Shown here in pieces: positions 1 through 6,028 of a stretch of 8,364 nucleotides of DNA. The notes beneath the pieces were generated by a model that searched no databases, was not told where the DNA came from, and saw only the letters and a program-made list of their open reading frames with translations. Both the position numbers and the translations under genes were made by a program. Location: positions 1 to 8,364 of the forward strand of contig DATAYF010000020.1 in NCBI GenBank assembly GCA_036272735.1, in the 5' to 3' direction. This stretch comes from DATAYF01 sp036272735 (GTDB taxonomy: Bacteria > Chloroflexota > Ktedonobacteria > Ktedonobacterales > Ktedonobacteraceae). The number at the start of each line of letters is the position of its first letter. Positions within the stretch are counted from its first letter, which is position 1.

Positions 1-61
1 CTACACAAAGAAAGGAGACGTCTATGTGGCAAAGCATACTTATGCAGACGAACGGCAGGAC

Positions 62-68
62 GAGGAGG
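62..68 (+). promoter_or_regulatory. Ribosome binding site of lutA
   Basis: GAGGAGG lies 8 bases before the ATG at 77. This strong Shine-Dalgarno match decides the start in favour of 77 over the in-frame GTG at 26, which has its own AAAGGAG at 11-17. Protein similarity to LutA also begins at the Met encoded at 77. Confidence 0.7.
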
Positions 69-76
69 GGATCGGC

Positions 77-823
77 ATGCGTGTTGCTCTGATGGTTCCG
101 TGTTATATGGATATGTTCTATCCCAGGGCAGGGGTGGCGACGCTGGAGCTGATCGAGAAGCTGGGTGTCGAGGTGGACTATCCGTTCGATCAGACGTGTT
201 GCGGGCAGCCGATGGCGAACAGTGGCGCATTCAAGCAAGCGAAGGCGACTGAGGAGTTGTTCGTGCGCAACTTCGCTCGCTATGAGCACATTGTTGCGCC
301 ATCGGGAAGTTGTGTGCATCATCTGCGCAACAAGTTTACCGCGGCGCCCGACACGCCCGCGCGCCGACAGGTGTCATCGCACGTGTGGGATCTATCGGAG
401 TTCCTCTGCGACGTGCTACATGTGCAGGAGTTTCCGTGGGCCCGATTCCCGCACGAGGTGGCGTTGCATGTGAGCTGCTCGGCGATCCGCGGGTTGTTTG
501 AGCAGTCGATGAGCGAGCGGCCCAACGATCCGTGGTTCTCAAAGCCGAGGAGCCTGCTCGAGAAGATCAAAGGCGTGAGGGTCGTCGACTTCGACCGCCC
601 TGATGAGTGCTGCGTGTTTGGCGGGACGTTCGCAGTCACCGAGGAGGCCGTCTCGGCCGCGATAGGCAACGACAAACTCGAGCGCATCGGTGCCACCGGC
701 GTGCGTTACGTCGTCTCGACGGACATGTCGTGCCTGATGCATCTGCAGGGGTGCTCGCACCGCAACCGCGAGGACTTCCATTTCCTGTACCTGGCCGAGG
801 TCTTGAACGGAGGTGCCCAATGA
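77..823 (+). CDS. lutA: LutA: lactate utilization (Fe-S)-binding protein, CCG-domain
   Basis: This is the first subunit of the cytoplasmic LutABC complex, which oxidises L-lactate to pyruvate. The product has 248 residues, close to the roughly 240 usual for LutA. Two cysteine-rich (CCG) domains are visible. The first has Cys9, Cys41-Cys42-Gly and Cys79 (in PSGSC). The second has Cys134, Cys178-Cys179 and Cys219 (in DMSCLMH). These are the expected ligands of an iron-sulfur or heterodisulfide-reductase-like cluster. In the second domain the usual CCGFGG reads CCVFGG. The start at 77 is preferred because GAGGAGG precedes it and family similarity (MRVALMVPCYMDMF) starts there. An upstream in-frame GTG at 26 would add 17 residues without family similarity. 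The stop overlaps the lutB start (ATGA, 820-823), which indicates translational coupling. No promoter is visible because the window begins just upstream. The alternative name is LldE/YkgE. Confidence 0.93.
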   Translation: MRVALMVPCYMDMFYPRAGVATLELIEKLGVEVDYPFDQTCCGQPMANSGAFKQAKATEELFVRNFARYEHIVAPSGSCVHHLRNKFTAAPDTPARRQVSSHVWDLSEFLCDVLHVQEFPWARFPHEVALHVSCSAIRGLFEQSMSERPNDPWFSKPRSLLEKIKGVRVVDFDRPDECCVFGGTFAVTEEAVSAAIGNDKLERIGATGVRYVVSTDMSCLMHLQGCSHRNREDFHFLYLAEVLNGGAQ

Positions 824-2259
824 AACCGATTGACCAGGCGCGCAACGCGCTCGCGTTCCTCGAGGAGGACACCCACGAGCACGCGTTCGACAAGCTGATC
901 TGGGGTCTGCGTGAGCGGCGTGATGCGGCGGCCCGCGAGGTCCCGGAGTGGGAGCAGTTGCGGACGCTGGCATCGCAGATCAAGGAGCACACGCTCTCTC
1001 ACCTCGCGCATTACCTTGAGCTGTTCGAGGCGCGCGCGAAGCGCAATAGTGTGCAGGTGCATTGGGCACGTGACGCCCACGAGCACAACCAGATCGTCTA
1101 CGAGATCCTCAGCTCGCATGGTGTCGAGCGGCTCGTGAAGTCGAAGTCGATGCTGACCGAGGAGTGCAACACACGCGCGTTCCTGGGGCAGCGCGGGATC
1201 GAGGTCACCGAGACCGACCTGGGAGAGCGGATCCAGCAGCTCGACGATGAGCCGCCGAGCCATATCGTCGGTCCGGCGCTCCAGAAGACGCCGCAGGACG
1301 TGGCCGACCTGTTTCACCGTGTGTACGGCTCTGAGCAGGACCGGCCGGACCCGGTCTATCTGGCTCATGTGATGCGCGAGCACACTCGCCCGATGATCCT
1401 GCAAGCGCAGGCGGGAATGACCGGCGCCAACTTCGCGGTTGCTGAGACCGGTGCCATCGTGACAGTGACCAACGAGGGCAACGCGGACCTCTCTGCCAAC
1501 GTTCCGAAGCTGCGGATCTGCTCGGTTGGGATCGAAAAACTGGTCCCTGGCGTCAAGGAACTCGCCGTGTTCATCCGGCTGTTAACCCGCAGCGCGACCG
1601 GGGAGCGGATCACGCAGTACACCTCGCACTTCGCAGCCCCGCGCGCCGATGGCGAGATGCACATTGTGCTGGTCGACAACGGTCGAGCGCTTCGACTCGG
1701 CGACGAGCGGTTCTGGCCGTCTTTGAAGTGCATCCGCTGCGGGGCGTGCATGAACACCTGTCCGGTCTACCGGCGTAGCGGCGGCCTGAGCTATGGCTCC
1801 ACGTACATGGGGCCGATCGGGATCATCATGATGCCTAGTTTCGACATCCGTCGTTACAGCGAGCTGCCCTTCTCCTCGACGCTCAACGGCAGCTGCTCGA
1901 ATGTCTGCCCGGTGCAGATCAACATCCACGAGCAGATCTATCAGTGGCGCGAGGTGATGGACGCTAAGGGCGAGTTCTCCACGACCAAGAAGGCGGCAAT
2001 GAAGGTCGCGGACTCGGTGCTCAGCCACCCCGAGGCCTACCGGGTAGCCGCCGAGGCTGGTGAGGAGGCGCTGAAGGTCCTGCCGCGGTTTGCGATCTAC
2101 AACCGCCTCAATGCGTGGGGGCGCCACCGCGAGCTACCGAGCCCGGCGGCCGAGACCTTTCACCAGTGGTACGCCCGCAACCGCACCGGCGATCACCCGG
2201 ACACCTCGGCTCAGCAAACAGAGCCGGGAACGGAAGGAGGGAAACATGAGCGCACGTGA
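820..2259 (+). CDS. lutB: LutB: LUD-domain, 2x[4Fe-4S] ferredoxin-type lactate utilization protein
   Basis: This is the iron-sulfur electron-transfer subunit of LutABC, also called LldF/YkgF. The product has 479 residues, the normal family length of about 475. A LUD domain covers roughly residues 70-295 and contains the signature GANFAVAETGAI around residues 202-212. It is followed by a ferredoxin-like motif, Cys304-x2-Cys307-x2-Cys310-x3-Cys314-Pro, and a second motif with Cys359-x3-Cys363-Pro. In family members I know, the second motif reads CxxCxxxCP, but here its first position (residue 356) is Asn (LNGSCSNVCP). The C-terminal segment after residue 365 has the helical tail expected of LutB. 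The ATG at 820 has GGAGG at 809-813 and overlaps the lutA stop by four bases. The reading frame is open further upstream (to about 607), but that part lies within lutA and shows no similarity. The gene overlaps lutC by 14 bases. Confidence 0.93.
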   Translation: MKPIDQARNALAFLEEDTHEHAFDKLIWGLRERRDAAAREVPEWEQLRTLASQIKEHTLSHLAHYLELFEARAKRNSVQVHWARDAHEHNQIVYEILSSHGVERLVKSKSMLTEECNTRAFLGQRGIEVTETDLGERIQQLDDEPPSHIVGPALQKTPQDVADLFHRVYGSEQDRPDPVYLAHVMREHTRPMILQAQAGMTGANFAVAETGAIVTVTNEGNADLSANVPKLRICSVGIEKLVPGVKELAVFIRLLTRSATGERITQYTSHFAAPRADGEMHIVLVDNGRALRLGDERFWPSLKCIRCGACMNTCPVYRRSGGLSYGSTYMGPIGIIMMPSFDIRRYSELPFSSTLNGSCSNVCPVQINIHEQIYQWREVMDAKGEFSTTKKAAMKVADSVLSHPEAYRVAAEAGEEALKVLPRFAIYNRLNAWGRHRELPSPAAETFHQWYARNRTGDHPDTSAQQTEPGTEGGKHERT

Positions 2260-2875
2260 GGAGATTCTGACCACGATCCGCGAGCACCACCCACCGTTAC
2301 GTGAATTGCCGGAGGTTCCTGACTTCCACCAGGCACCCGCTGGCCTGATCGACCGATTCACCGCCGCGTTGGCACAGCTCGACGGCACAACCGTGACCGA
2401 GCCGCCAGCCGACCTGCACCAGTGGCTCTCCGCGACCTTCCCCAACGCTCGGCGCATCTGCGCTGCGGTTCCCGAGCTCACAGGAACCGTCACCCCGGCA
2501 ACGTTCTCCGACTGGGCCGCGCCCGCCGATGTCGACGTCACGATCGTGCGAACGCCGCTGGGTGTGGCCGAGACCGGATCGATCCTGGTCACAGAGAAAG
2601 AGCTGGAAGTCAACACCATTGCCGTGCTCGCGCAGCACCTCGTGGTGCTCCTCGACCCCGCCGACCTCGTCGAGAACATCCATGACGCCTACCAGCACCC
2701 CAGGTTCCAGGAGGCCGCCTACGCCGTCCTGCTTTCAGGTCCGTCCGGGTCAGCCGACATTGGTGGCAAAACCGTGCATCCCGCCCAGGGCGTCACTACC
2801 CTGACCGTGATCCTCTCACCACGCCCTGGCGTCAAAGAGGAGTCCGAGGCATCCGACGCGCACACGGTGACCTGA
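2246..2875 (+). CDS. lutC: LutC: LUD-domain lactate utilization protein
   Basis: This is the third component of the lactate oxidation complex, also called LldG/YkgG. It is a single LUD (DUF162) domain of 209 residues, which is shorter than B. subtilis LutC (about 240). Visible family motifs are GVAETGSILVTE (residues 106-117), a middle segment LAQHLVVLLDPADLVENI (128-145), and the phosphate-loop-like SGPSGSADIGGKTVHPAQGV (164-183) followed by TLTVILSP. The ATG at 2246 lies inside the end of lutB, preceded by GGAAGGAGGG at 2232-2241, so translation is probably coupled. The frame is open back to 2090, but that part overlaps lutB and is rejected. The Glu/Ser/Asp-rich tail after residue 195 is not conserved. 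No lutR-type or lldR regulator gene and no lactate permease gene is present within the window. Confidence 0.92.
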   Translation: MSAREEILTTIREHHPPLRELPEVPDFHQAPAGLIDRFTAALAQLDGTTVTEPPADLHQWLSATFPNARRICAAVPELTGTVTPATFSDWAAPADVDVTIVRTPLGVAETGSILVTEKELEVNTIAVLAQHLVVLLDPADLVENIHDAYQHPRFQEAAYAVLLSGPSGSADIGGKTVHPAQGVTTLTVILSPRPGVKEESEASDAHTVT

Positions 2876-2927
2876 TCACCACCGTGCGACGCGCCGACCA
2901 GCCGCATTGAAAGGCGCAGAGAGAGAA

Positions 2928-2942
2928 CATCTCTGAGAGATG
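2928..2942. repeat. 15-bp palindrome downstream of lutC
   Basis: CATCTCTGAGAGATG is a perfect inverted repeat with 7-bp arms around one central G. It lies 52 bases after the lutC stop and has no following T-tract, so it is not a standard rho-independent terminator. It could be an operator or chance. Apart from this I see nothing in 2876-3012. Base composition drops clearly here relative to the lut genes. Confidence 0.4.
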
Positions 2943-3012
2943 GGTTGGGAATTGGAACAAAAAGAGGTTTTCAAAAGGCATTCTTGCAGACACGCTGGAT
3001 AGCATGAGGAGG

Positions 3013-3028
3013 GGTTGTGTTGCAAAAA
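3013..3028 (+). repeat. Left terminal inverted repeat of the IS6 element
   Basis: GGTTGTGTTGCAAAAA, identical over 16 bases to the reverse complement of 3843-3858. Identity stops exactly at both outer edges. Confidence 0.93.
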
Positions 3029-3049
3029 AGAAAGCTGATTTGGTACAGT
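3020..3049 (+). promoter_or_regulatory. Candidate transposase promoter
   Basis: TTGCAA at 3020-3025 (inside the terminal repeat) and TACAGT at 3044-3049 are separated by 18 bases. This matches a sigma70-like promoter partly carried by the IS end, upstream of the transposase start at 3078. In IS26 and IS257 the same TTGCAA inside the repeat is known to act as a -35 box. Confidence 0.4.
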
Positions 3050-3077
3050 AAAGGGAAACGAGCGAAAGAGAGAGGTT

Positions 3078-3799
3078 ATGTCAGAGCAGAATCCGTTCAA
3101 ATGGTGCCACTTCCAGTCCGACAGTATTCTCTTGTGTGTGAGGTGGTATCTCCGTTATTCTTTGAGCTACCGTGACCTTGAGGAAATGATGGTGGAGCGA
3201 GGACTGCATGTCGATCATACGATGATCTATCGATGGGTTCAACATTATGCGCCTGAACTTGAACGGCGGTGCCGCCCTCAGTTGAAGATGACGTGGGACT
3301 CCTGGCGGGTTGATGAGACATACATCAAAGTGAAAAAGCAGTGGGTATATCTCTACCGTGCAGTTGACTCCCAGGGAAACACGCTCGATTTCTTTTTCAG
3401 CCCAACCAGAGATGCACAAGCAGCCACCTGCTTCTTGCTCAAAACGCTCGCTGCCTCTCATACCAATGAACCACGTGTGATCAACGTCGACAAAAACGCT
3501 GCCTATCCCAAAGCATTCAATGAACTCAAAGTAGTGGGCATCATTCCCGAAAGCTGTGAACTGAGGCAGGTGAAATACCTCAACAATCTGATTGAACAAG
3601 ACCATCGGTTCATCCAACCTTTCCCCAACGCTCGACGAAGCCGGGGATGGGCTTTTTCTCGTTCGAGACCGCGTGGAGAACCTTACAAGGATACGAAATA
3701 ATGAATGTGATGAGGAAAGGGCAAGTACAAGGCGTGGCAAAAGATGATGTGGGAGGGCAGGTTGCACTGGTCGCAGAACTCTTTGGAGTGGTTGCCTAA
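3078..3799 (+). pseudogene. IS6-family transposase (DDE), frameshifted near the C-terminus
   Basis: The N-terminal 180 or so residues are intact IS6 transposase. They contain a helix-turn-helix (residues 29-56, SLSYRDLEEMMVERGL onward) and a catalytic core with Asp79 (RVDETYIKV), Asp138 (NVDKNAAYP) and Glu173 (NNLIEQDHRF). The Asp138-Glu173 spacing of 34 residues is the family norm. After FIQ (codon 3615-3617) the frame departs. The expected continuation (TKPGMGFFSFETAWRTLQGY, then MRKGQVQGVAKDD, ending at the TAA at 3797-3799) is in another frame starting at about 3629. Restoring the family reading needs removal of 11 bases, 3618-3628. CCAA stands at both edges (3614-3617 and 3625-3628), which suggests a small duplication or insertion. 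The uncorrected ORF ends at 3701 after an unrelated tail. The protein is probably inactive, although all three catalytic residues precede the lesion. Confidence 0.9.
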
Positions 3800-3842
3800 G
3801 GAAATTGAAGAGGGTCCTCACGTTCAATTTTTTCTTTCCTCG

Positions 3843-3858
3843 TTTTTGCAACACAACC
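3843..3858 (-). repeat. Right terminal inverted repeat of the IS6 element
   Basis: TTTTTGCAACACAACC is the exact reverse complement of the left end at 3013-3028. It lies 43 bases after the transposase stop. Confidence 0.93.
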
Positions 3859-3926
3859 TTTTTGAATCCCGTTTTGATACGATCAGCATAGCAGAAATAT
3901 GGCTGACTTGCCAGAGTGTTGTTTGA

Positions 3927-3939
3927 GTTCTGACAGAAC
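3927..3939. repeat. 13-bp palindrome upstream of the small ORF
   Basis: GTTCTG-A-CAGAAC is a perfect palindrome with 6-bp arms, situated 127 bases before the small ORF at 4067. It could be a repressor operator, but I do not recognise the site. Nothing else stands out in 3859-4066 beyond AT-rich sequence and the ribosome binding site of the next ORF. Confidence 0.3.
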
Positions 3940-4066
3940 CATGCCTGCACATTCATGGCAATGCTGAGTCACCATATTATCTAAAGCAAGCGTACTCCAA
4001 ATAGAGATGGAGGAAAATCCTTCCGTCTGTTTAGAGATTGTTCGTTTCTAAGAAAGGAGCAGTATC

Positions 4067-4207
4067 ATGGCAAAAGGCAGTGGGAGATCCGGGAAAGGTA
4101 GATCTGGCGGTAAGGGTGGAAGCTCAATGTCCAAGTCTGCAGCATCGCCCACGGAATGCGCAACGAGATTGTTGCAGGCAAACGAGAGAGGACAAAGTGG
4201 CTCGTGA
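4067..4207 (+). CDS. Small Gly/Ser/Lys-rich protein (46 aa), unknown
   Basis: I do not recognise a function. The ATG has an excellent ribosome binding site, AAAGGAG at 4053-4059, with 7 bases of spacing. This is better evidence of translation than the overlapping 80-residue frame 4038-4280 has. The first 20 residues (MAKGSGRSGKGRSGGKGGSS) are low-complexity and basic, followed by MSKSAAS and a less biased tail ending RGQSGS. From memory, the Gly/Ser start followed by MSKSAAS resembles small proteins related to the seed-maturation (SMP, MSKxAASRIQSA) type. The expected RIQSA segment is absent, so the gene may be the intact head of a frameshifted or decayed copy. No signal peptide or membrane segment is visible. 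Two hairpins (4254-4293) follow about 50 bases after the stop. Confidence 0.5.
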   Translation: MAKGSGRSGKGRSGGKGGSSMSKSAASPTECATRLLQANERGQSGS

Positions 4208-4253
4208 AGCTATTTTGATTTCATCGCTGACGAGTTCGCTAAACCTGATTAGC

Positions 4254-4293
4254 TCATTCCTATCTTGGAATGAAGAGTAGTACTGCCCTACTC
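4254..4293. repeat. Two adjacent hairpins after the small ORF
   Basis: TCATTCC-tatctt-GGAATGA (4254-4273) is a perfect 7-bp stem. After one base it is followed by GAGTAG-tactgcc-CTACTC (4275-4293), a perfect 6-bp stem. No T-tract follows, so an intrinsic terminator is doubtful. A processing or stabilising role for the upstream small mRNA is possible. I see nothing definable in 4294-4430. Confidence 0.4.
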
Positions 4294-4435
4294 AGGCAAG
4301 GAGCGAACGGGATGAGGCATCGAGCCAACAGACCCCGCTTACTTTGTTGAAGCTAGAGATAGAGCGCGTTAGTACTGATACACGTTTCTTACGCACACAT
4401 TGCTCTTCTCTTGTCCACTACATTGAAGAAAGGCG

Positions 4436-5230
4436 ATGAAGATGGACCATGCAGTCTCTTCTATTGAGCATCCTGCGAAGATCCGTCGGGTCGGTTGGGC
4501 TGCATATGAGATCGTTACCGAGCAGGGAACACGTATGCTGGTCGATCCCTATCTCCAGGGATCTGAAGGATTGCTTGCGGGACTACCGGAGAGTCCTTTT
4601 GCTCCCCAGGAGTTCGCTGCTGTCGATCTCGTAATAGTGACGCATGCAGGCTATGACCATCGAGGGCAAGCCATCGACATTATGAAGGCAGGCAATGCCT
4701 TGTTAGTCGCTGGTACCGCTTTGTTTGAGTATGCAGTTAAACAGGTGCATATTTCCGCTGGACGGACAGTTCCGATGCTTTCGGGTTGTGAGTATCGCTT
4801 CCGTGATGTCTGGATAAAGGCCGTGCCTGCACGGCATTGGTCAAGTATGCCATCAGGGAATGAGATGTTAATCGATCAGCCGCTGAGCTTTTTCATTGCG
4901 ACGGATAGAGGCGCCCGGATCTTCTGTGGTGGTGACAACTCCATTTCAGGTGATTACAAAATCTGGGGAGAGCTGTATCAACCAGAGGTTGCGCTATTGG
5001 GTATTGGAGGCCTCCCAATTGGCGCCAATCCGGCTCTCATGGAATTGCCCCCTGCTGAAGCAGCACGCGCGGCTGAGTGGCTTGGCGTCAAATGTGTCAT
5101 CCCTGTTCATTATCAGCCTCATGGGCCAGAGCCGGATCAACTAGCAACGGCACTCTCTGCTCGCAGTTCGCAAATTCAAGTCGTTCGCCTTGAATTTGGC
5201 GACAGCTATGACTATGCCCCGTTTGCGTAG
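4436..5230 (+). CDS. Metallo-beta-lactamase-fold hydrolase, YtkL/UPF0173-like
   Basis: The 264-residue protein has the metallo-beta-lactamase fold of the short UPF0173 (YtkL/UlaG-like) type, usually a metal-dependent hydrolase in the cytoplasm. No signal peptide is present. Visible motifs are LVDPYL (35-40), VIVTHAGYDH (66-75), ARHW with His134, CGGDNS with Asp167, and VIPVHYQP with His225. These correspond to the five conserved fold motifs. In the HxHxDH motif, His70, Asp74 and His75 are present but the middle His is Gly72, so one ligand of the first metal is replaced. The ATG at 4436 has AAAGG only two bases upstream. The in-frame ATG at 4442 has it 8 bases away and may be the true start, shortening the protein by two residues. 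The gene stands alone and neither neighbour suggests a substrate. Its composition is intermediate between the lut genes and the intergenic DNA. Confidence 0.85.
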   Translation: MKMDHAVSSIEHPAKIRRVGWAAYEIVTEQGTRMLVDPYLQGSEGLLAGLPESPFAPQEFAAVDLVIVTHAGYDHRGQAIDIMKAGNALLVAGTALFEYAVKQVHISAGRTVPMLSGCEYRFRDVWIKAVPARHWSSMPSGNEMLIDQPLSFFIATDRGARIFCGGDNSISGDYKIWGELYQPEVALLGIGGLPIGANPALMELPPAEAARAAEWLGVKCVIPVHYQPHGPEPDQLATALSARSSQIQVVRLEFGDSYDYAPFA

Positions 5231-5321
5231 CCACAGAAGGATGTCTTTCTTGACAGCAACGCCGGATACATCGGCATGCTATCAATCTTTACGCTGTAAT
5301 TTAGCCAAATAGATGAGGGAA

Positions 5322-5339
5322 ACGGAACCCACGGAACCT
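5322..5339 (+). repeat. 9-bp tandem repeat
   Basis: ACGGAACCC is followed immediately by ACGGAACCT. The surrounding 5231-5377 contains no gene I can support. Confidence 0.4.
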
Positions 5340-5377
5340 ACTGAAAGGATGTATCTGTCGTTTGTCGAATAAAAATA

Positions 5378-5510
5378 GGATCTGTCTCACTCTTGGTGAT
5401 AAAAGCTCATCAGCAGGGCGCGTGAAAAATGTTTATCCACTTCAGAAACCCTCTCTCGAAATCTCTCCATAGCTCTGCAATTTCTGAATCATCAAGAGTG
5501 AGACAGATCC
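5378..5510. mobile_element. MITE-like element, 133 bp with 18-bp terminal inverted repeats
   Basis: GGATCTGTCTCACTCTTG at 5378-5395 is perfectly repeated in inverse orientation at 5493-5510. Allowing one mismatch, the repeats extend inward to 23 bases (adding RTGAT). Identity ends sharply at the outer edges. The 87-base interior has no credible coding capacity, as expected for a miniature inverted-repeat element mobilised in trans. The flanks AAAATA (5372-5377) and AACATA (5511-5516) differ by one base and could be a decayed 6-bp target duplication. I cannot name the parent IS. A single non-mobile palindromic element is the alternative. Confidence 0.65.
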
Positions 5511-5562
5511 AACATATGCTTCACAGAGCACAAATGGGTTGTAGGCTGTTGCTGTTCTACAT

Positions 5563-5641
5563 GGAAAAGAGGCGAGAGTGGTGCGGACGAAAATGCTCTC
5601 GTCGAGAACCCTTTATCCACACCACTCTCGCCTCTTTTTCC
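5563..5641. repeat. Long hairpin, about 79 bp
   Basis: AAAAGAGGCGAGAGTGGTG (5565-5583) is perfectly inverted at 5620-5638, and the pairing continues inward after one mismatch with GG/CC. The loop is about 30 bases. The 3' arm ends in CTCTTTTTCC, so on the plus strand it has some likeness to a terminator. The MBL stop, however, is over 330 bases upstream, which makes a mobile palindromic element or small structured RNA as likely. Confidence 0.6.
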
Positions 5642-5904
5642 TCTGGTGAAGGTTCGACACGATTCCCAATTTCTGGCTTATTCGCCTCCCAACAGCATAT
5701 TTTTCAGTCTACGAGATGCGGCACCCATCATGCAGTGCCCTGCTGTGGCGAACAGCTGCCGCCTGAGGGTTGACCATTCAGGCTGATTTGTTGGATGTGG
5801 GATGTGGTGTTGCGCGAAAGAGAACGGACAGCAGCGATGTTTCTAACTTTTGCGTTTCCACGCCTCTTTTGAATGAAACGACGGTAAATGAGGTATGTTT
5901 CTGC
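5642..5904. other. Intergenic region with no supported gene
   Basis: I find no ORF with a ribosome binding site or family similarity here. Short hairpins such as GCTGT-ggcga-ACAGC (5742-5756) and GGCAC...GTGCC nearby are within what chance allows. A short direct repeat, GGATGTG followed by GGATGTGG, lies near 5793-5807. Confidence 0.4.
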
Positions 5905-5933
5905 TTGACGGCAGACGACACACAGGATACAAC
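5905..5933 (+). promoter_or_regulatory. Candidate sigma70-type promoter of the acetolactate synthase gene
   Basis: TTGACG (5905-5910, 5 of 6 to the -35 consensus) and TACAAC (5928-5933, 4 of 6 to the -10 consensus) are separated by exactly 17 bases. Transcription would start near 5940, giving a leader of about 90 bases before the ATG at 6029. I see no riboswitch or T-box in that leader. Confidence 0.5.
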
Positions 5934-6028
5934 CAGGGAGAAGCATCACTGATGGTCTGTTGCGTGTCAAGCAGAGCATAGGGGTCTGCGTCCTGGCAGA
6001 CCTGGAACTGAGAAGAGGAGTCACTTTT

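Larger units (their letters stand above)
3013..3858 (+). mobile_element. IS6-family insertion sequence, 846 bp
   Basis: The element is bounded by perfect 16-bp terminal inverted repeats, GGTTGTGTTGCAAAAA at 3013-3028 and its reverse complement at 3843-3858. They closely resemble the GGYTCTGTTGCAAA ends typical of the IS6 family (IS26, IS257). The size of 846 bp is within the normal 0.7-0.9 kb range. It encodes one transposase on the plus strand, and that gene is frameshifted. The 8 bases on either side (TGAGGAGG left, TTTTTGAA right) are not identical. The target-site duplication is therefore missing, as expected after a deletion, cointegrate resolution or recombination event. The element separates the GC-rich lut operon from the AT-richer remainder of the window. 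Confidence 0.92.

Noticed and set aside
26..76. GTG start of a longer lutA
   Set aside because: The extra 17 residues lack similarity to LutA, and the ATG at 77 has a stronger Shine-Dalgarno site and matches the family start.
607..819. Upstream extension of the lutB frame
   Set aside because: It lies wholly inside lutA, and the start at 820 has GGAGG and the classic ATGA overlap.
2090..2245. Upstream extension of the lutC frame
   Set aside because: It overlaps lutB coding sequence, has no similarity, and the ATG at 2246 has a strong ribosome binding site.
3609..3650. Programmed ribosomal frameshift in the IS6 transposase
   Set aside because: There is no slippery heptamer, the IS6 family does not use frameshifting, and 11 surplus bases explain the shift better.
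3846..3881. Outward-facing promoter from the right IS6 end
   Set aside because: TTGCAA is present, but no -10-like hexamer lies at 16-19 bases. The nearest TATA-like sequence is too far.
3927..3939. LexA/SOS box
   Set aside because: GTTCTGACAGAAC does not match the E. coli, Gram-positive or alphaproteobacterial LexA consensus that I know.
3081..3956. 291-residue minus-strand ORF
   Set aside because: It is antisense to the IS6 transposase, whose motifs are unmistakable on the plus strand.
4038..4280. 80-residue plus-strand ORF
   Set aside because: It starts without a ribosome binding site. The overlapping frame at 4067 has an excellent one and a recognisable composition.
5429..5773. 114-residue plus-strand ORF
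   Set aside because: It runs through the right half of the MITE-like element and the long hairpin, has no Shine-Dalgarno site and no recognisable domain.
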